In this document: one piece after another, positions 63,587 through 64,000 of the stretch | Numbering within the stretch: position 1 is the stretch's first letter | Layout: the number at the start of each line of letters is the position of its first letter | Notes under the pieces: model-generated | Database searches by the model: none | What the model was told of the DNA's origin: nothing | What the model saw: the letters and a program-made list of their open reading frames with translations, nothing else | Assembly: GCF_037176765.1 (NCBI RefSeq) | Contig: NC_090025.1 | Location: 93,703,006-93,767,005 of the forward strand | Length of the DNA stretch: 64,000 nucleotides | Direction: 5' to 3' | Origin: Anolis sagrei | Taxonomy: Eukaryota > Chordata > Lepidosauria > Squamata > Anolidae | Translations under genes and position numbers: made by a program

Positions 63587-64000
63587 AAAGAAATCCAGAT
63601 GTTTCCCTGACTGTTTGTTCCCTCATATAAATATTCATTTTTGAAACTTTTTTAAAATGGAAGATGCAGTATTTCATTGTACGATAAATGAATGAGGCTT
63701 GGAAATGGCATCTACACACACGTTACTCAAAGGAAAAGCTGACAACAAATACACATTCAGTGATCAGCTACACAGAAAAATTGTAGGAGATGTGTGCATG
63801 ATTATATAAGATACAAACCCACAAAATAAACTGAAGGGATTGTTATACTGGACATGCTTGATGAGACTGGTTAAAGTAGGCGAATGGCTTGTTTTTGTCC
63901 AAGTGCCATTAAATATTTTGTGAATATGCATTGGAGAGTATAATGGATATTTGTTAATGTGAATAGTAATAAAATATAAGGTTTTATATTGATCTGCTTC
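63587..64000 (+). other. HSPA14: HSPA14 3' UTR with two poly(A) signals
   Basis: Downstream of the TAA, AATAAA hexamers lie at 63825-63830 and 63968-63973. The second is followed by an AT-rich then T-rich stretch up to the window edge. Use of either signal is inferred. No repeat is recognised in this 414-bp stretch. Confidence 0.7.

Overview
This window is nuclear DNA from a vertebrate, most likely a squamate reptile and probably an anole-like iguanian lizard. The two host genes are spliced vertebrate genes. The repeats form a typical squamate mix: L2, CR1, R4, L1, Bov-B and a jockey/I-type LINE, Penelope-like elements, tRNA-derived SINEs with a Sauria-like member, SPIN-like hAT transposons, many foldback MITEs and several solo LTRs. 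Species assignment is inference.

Two host genes are resolved to exon level and are arranged head to head. CDNF (cerebral dopamine neurotrophic factor) lies on the minus strand with four coding exons (37605 down to 22804, 189 codons plus stop). HSPA14 (ribosome-associated Hsp70-like protein) lies on the plus strand with fourteen coding exons (37877 to 63586, 506 codons plus stop). All internal splice sites are GT-AG and every exon phase closes. The start codons are 271 bp apart in a CpG-rich interval with a CRE palindrome, an inverted CCAAT box, an ETS-like site and a GC/KLF-type box, so a shared bidirectional promoter is likely. The CDNF-HSPA14 pair is a conserved vertebrate neighbourhood. 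Functionally both genes serve proteostasis: CDNF is a secreted/ER saposin-like factor, and HSPA14 works with the DNAJC2 co-chaperone at the ribosome exit.

Layout: 1-22.5 kb is intergenic and made of nested repeats, plus one unassigned coding-like stretch near 0.8-1.6 kb. 22.5-37.6 kb is CDNF. Its terminal exon sits between two inverted solo LTRs, and its long intron 1 holds L2, Penelope and MITE copies and an L2 3'-end tandem array. 37.6-37.9 kb is the promoter. 37.9-64 kb is HSPA14, whose introns hold CR1, L1, Bov-B, jockey/I-type LINE, R4, hAT and Penelope pieces. Nothing from SUV39H2, the next gene in mammals, is seen before the window ends.

The strongest non-genic observations rest on target-site duplications readable in the sequence: a SPIN-like hAT with an 8-bp duplication inside an L2, a three-level LINE/LTR/LTR nest, Penelope foldbacks with 10-12 bp duplications and hammerhead-ribozyme-like motifs, a five-copy tandem array of an L2 3' end, and a 45-bp templated filler at an L2 5' junction. 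Protein comparisons with human CDNF and HSPA14 and all family names come from memory, not from a search.
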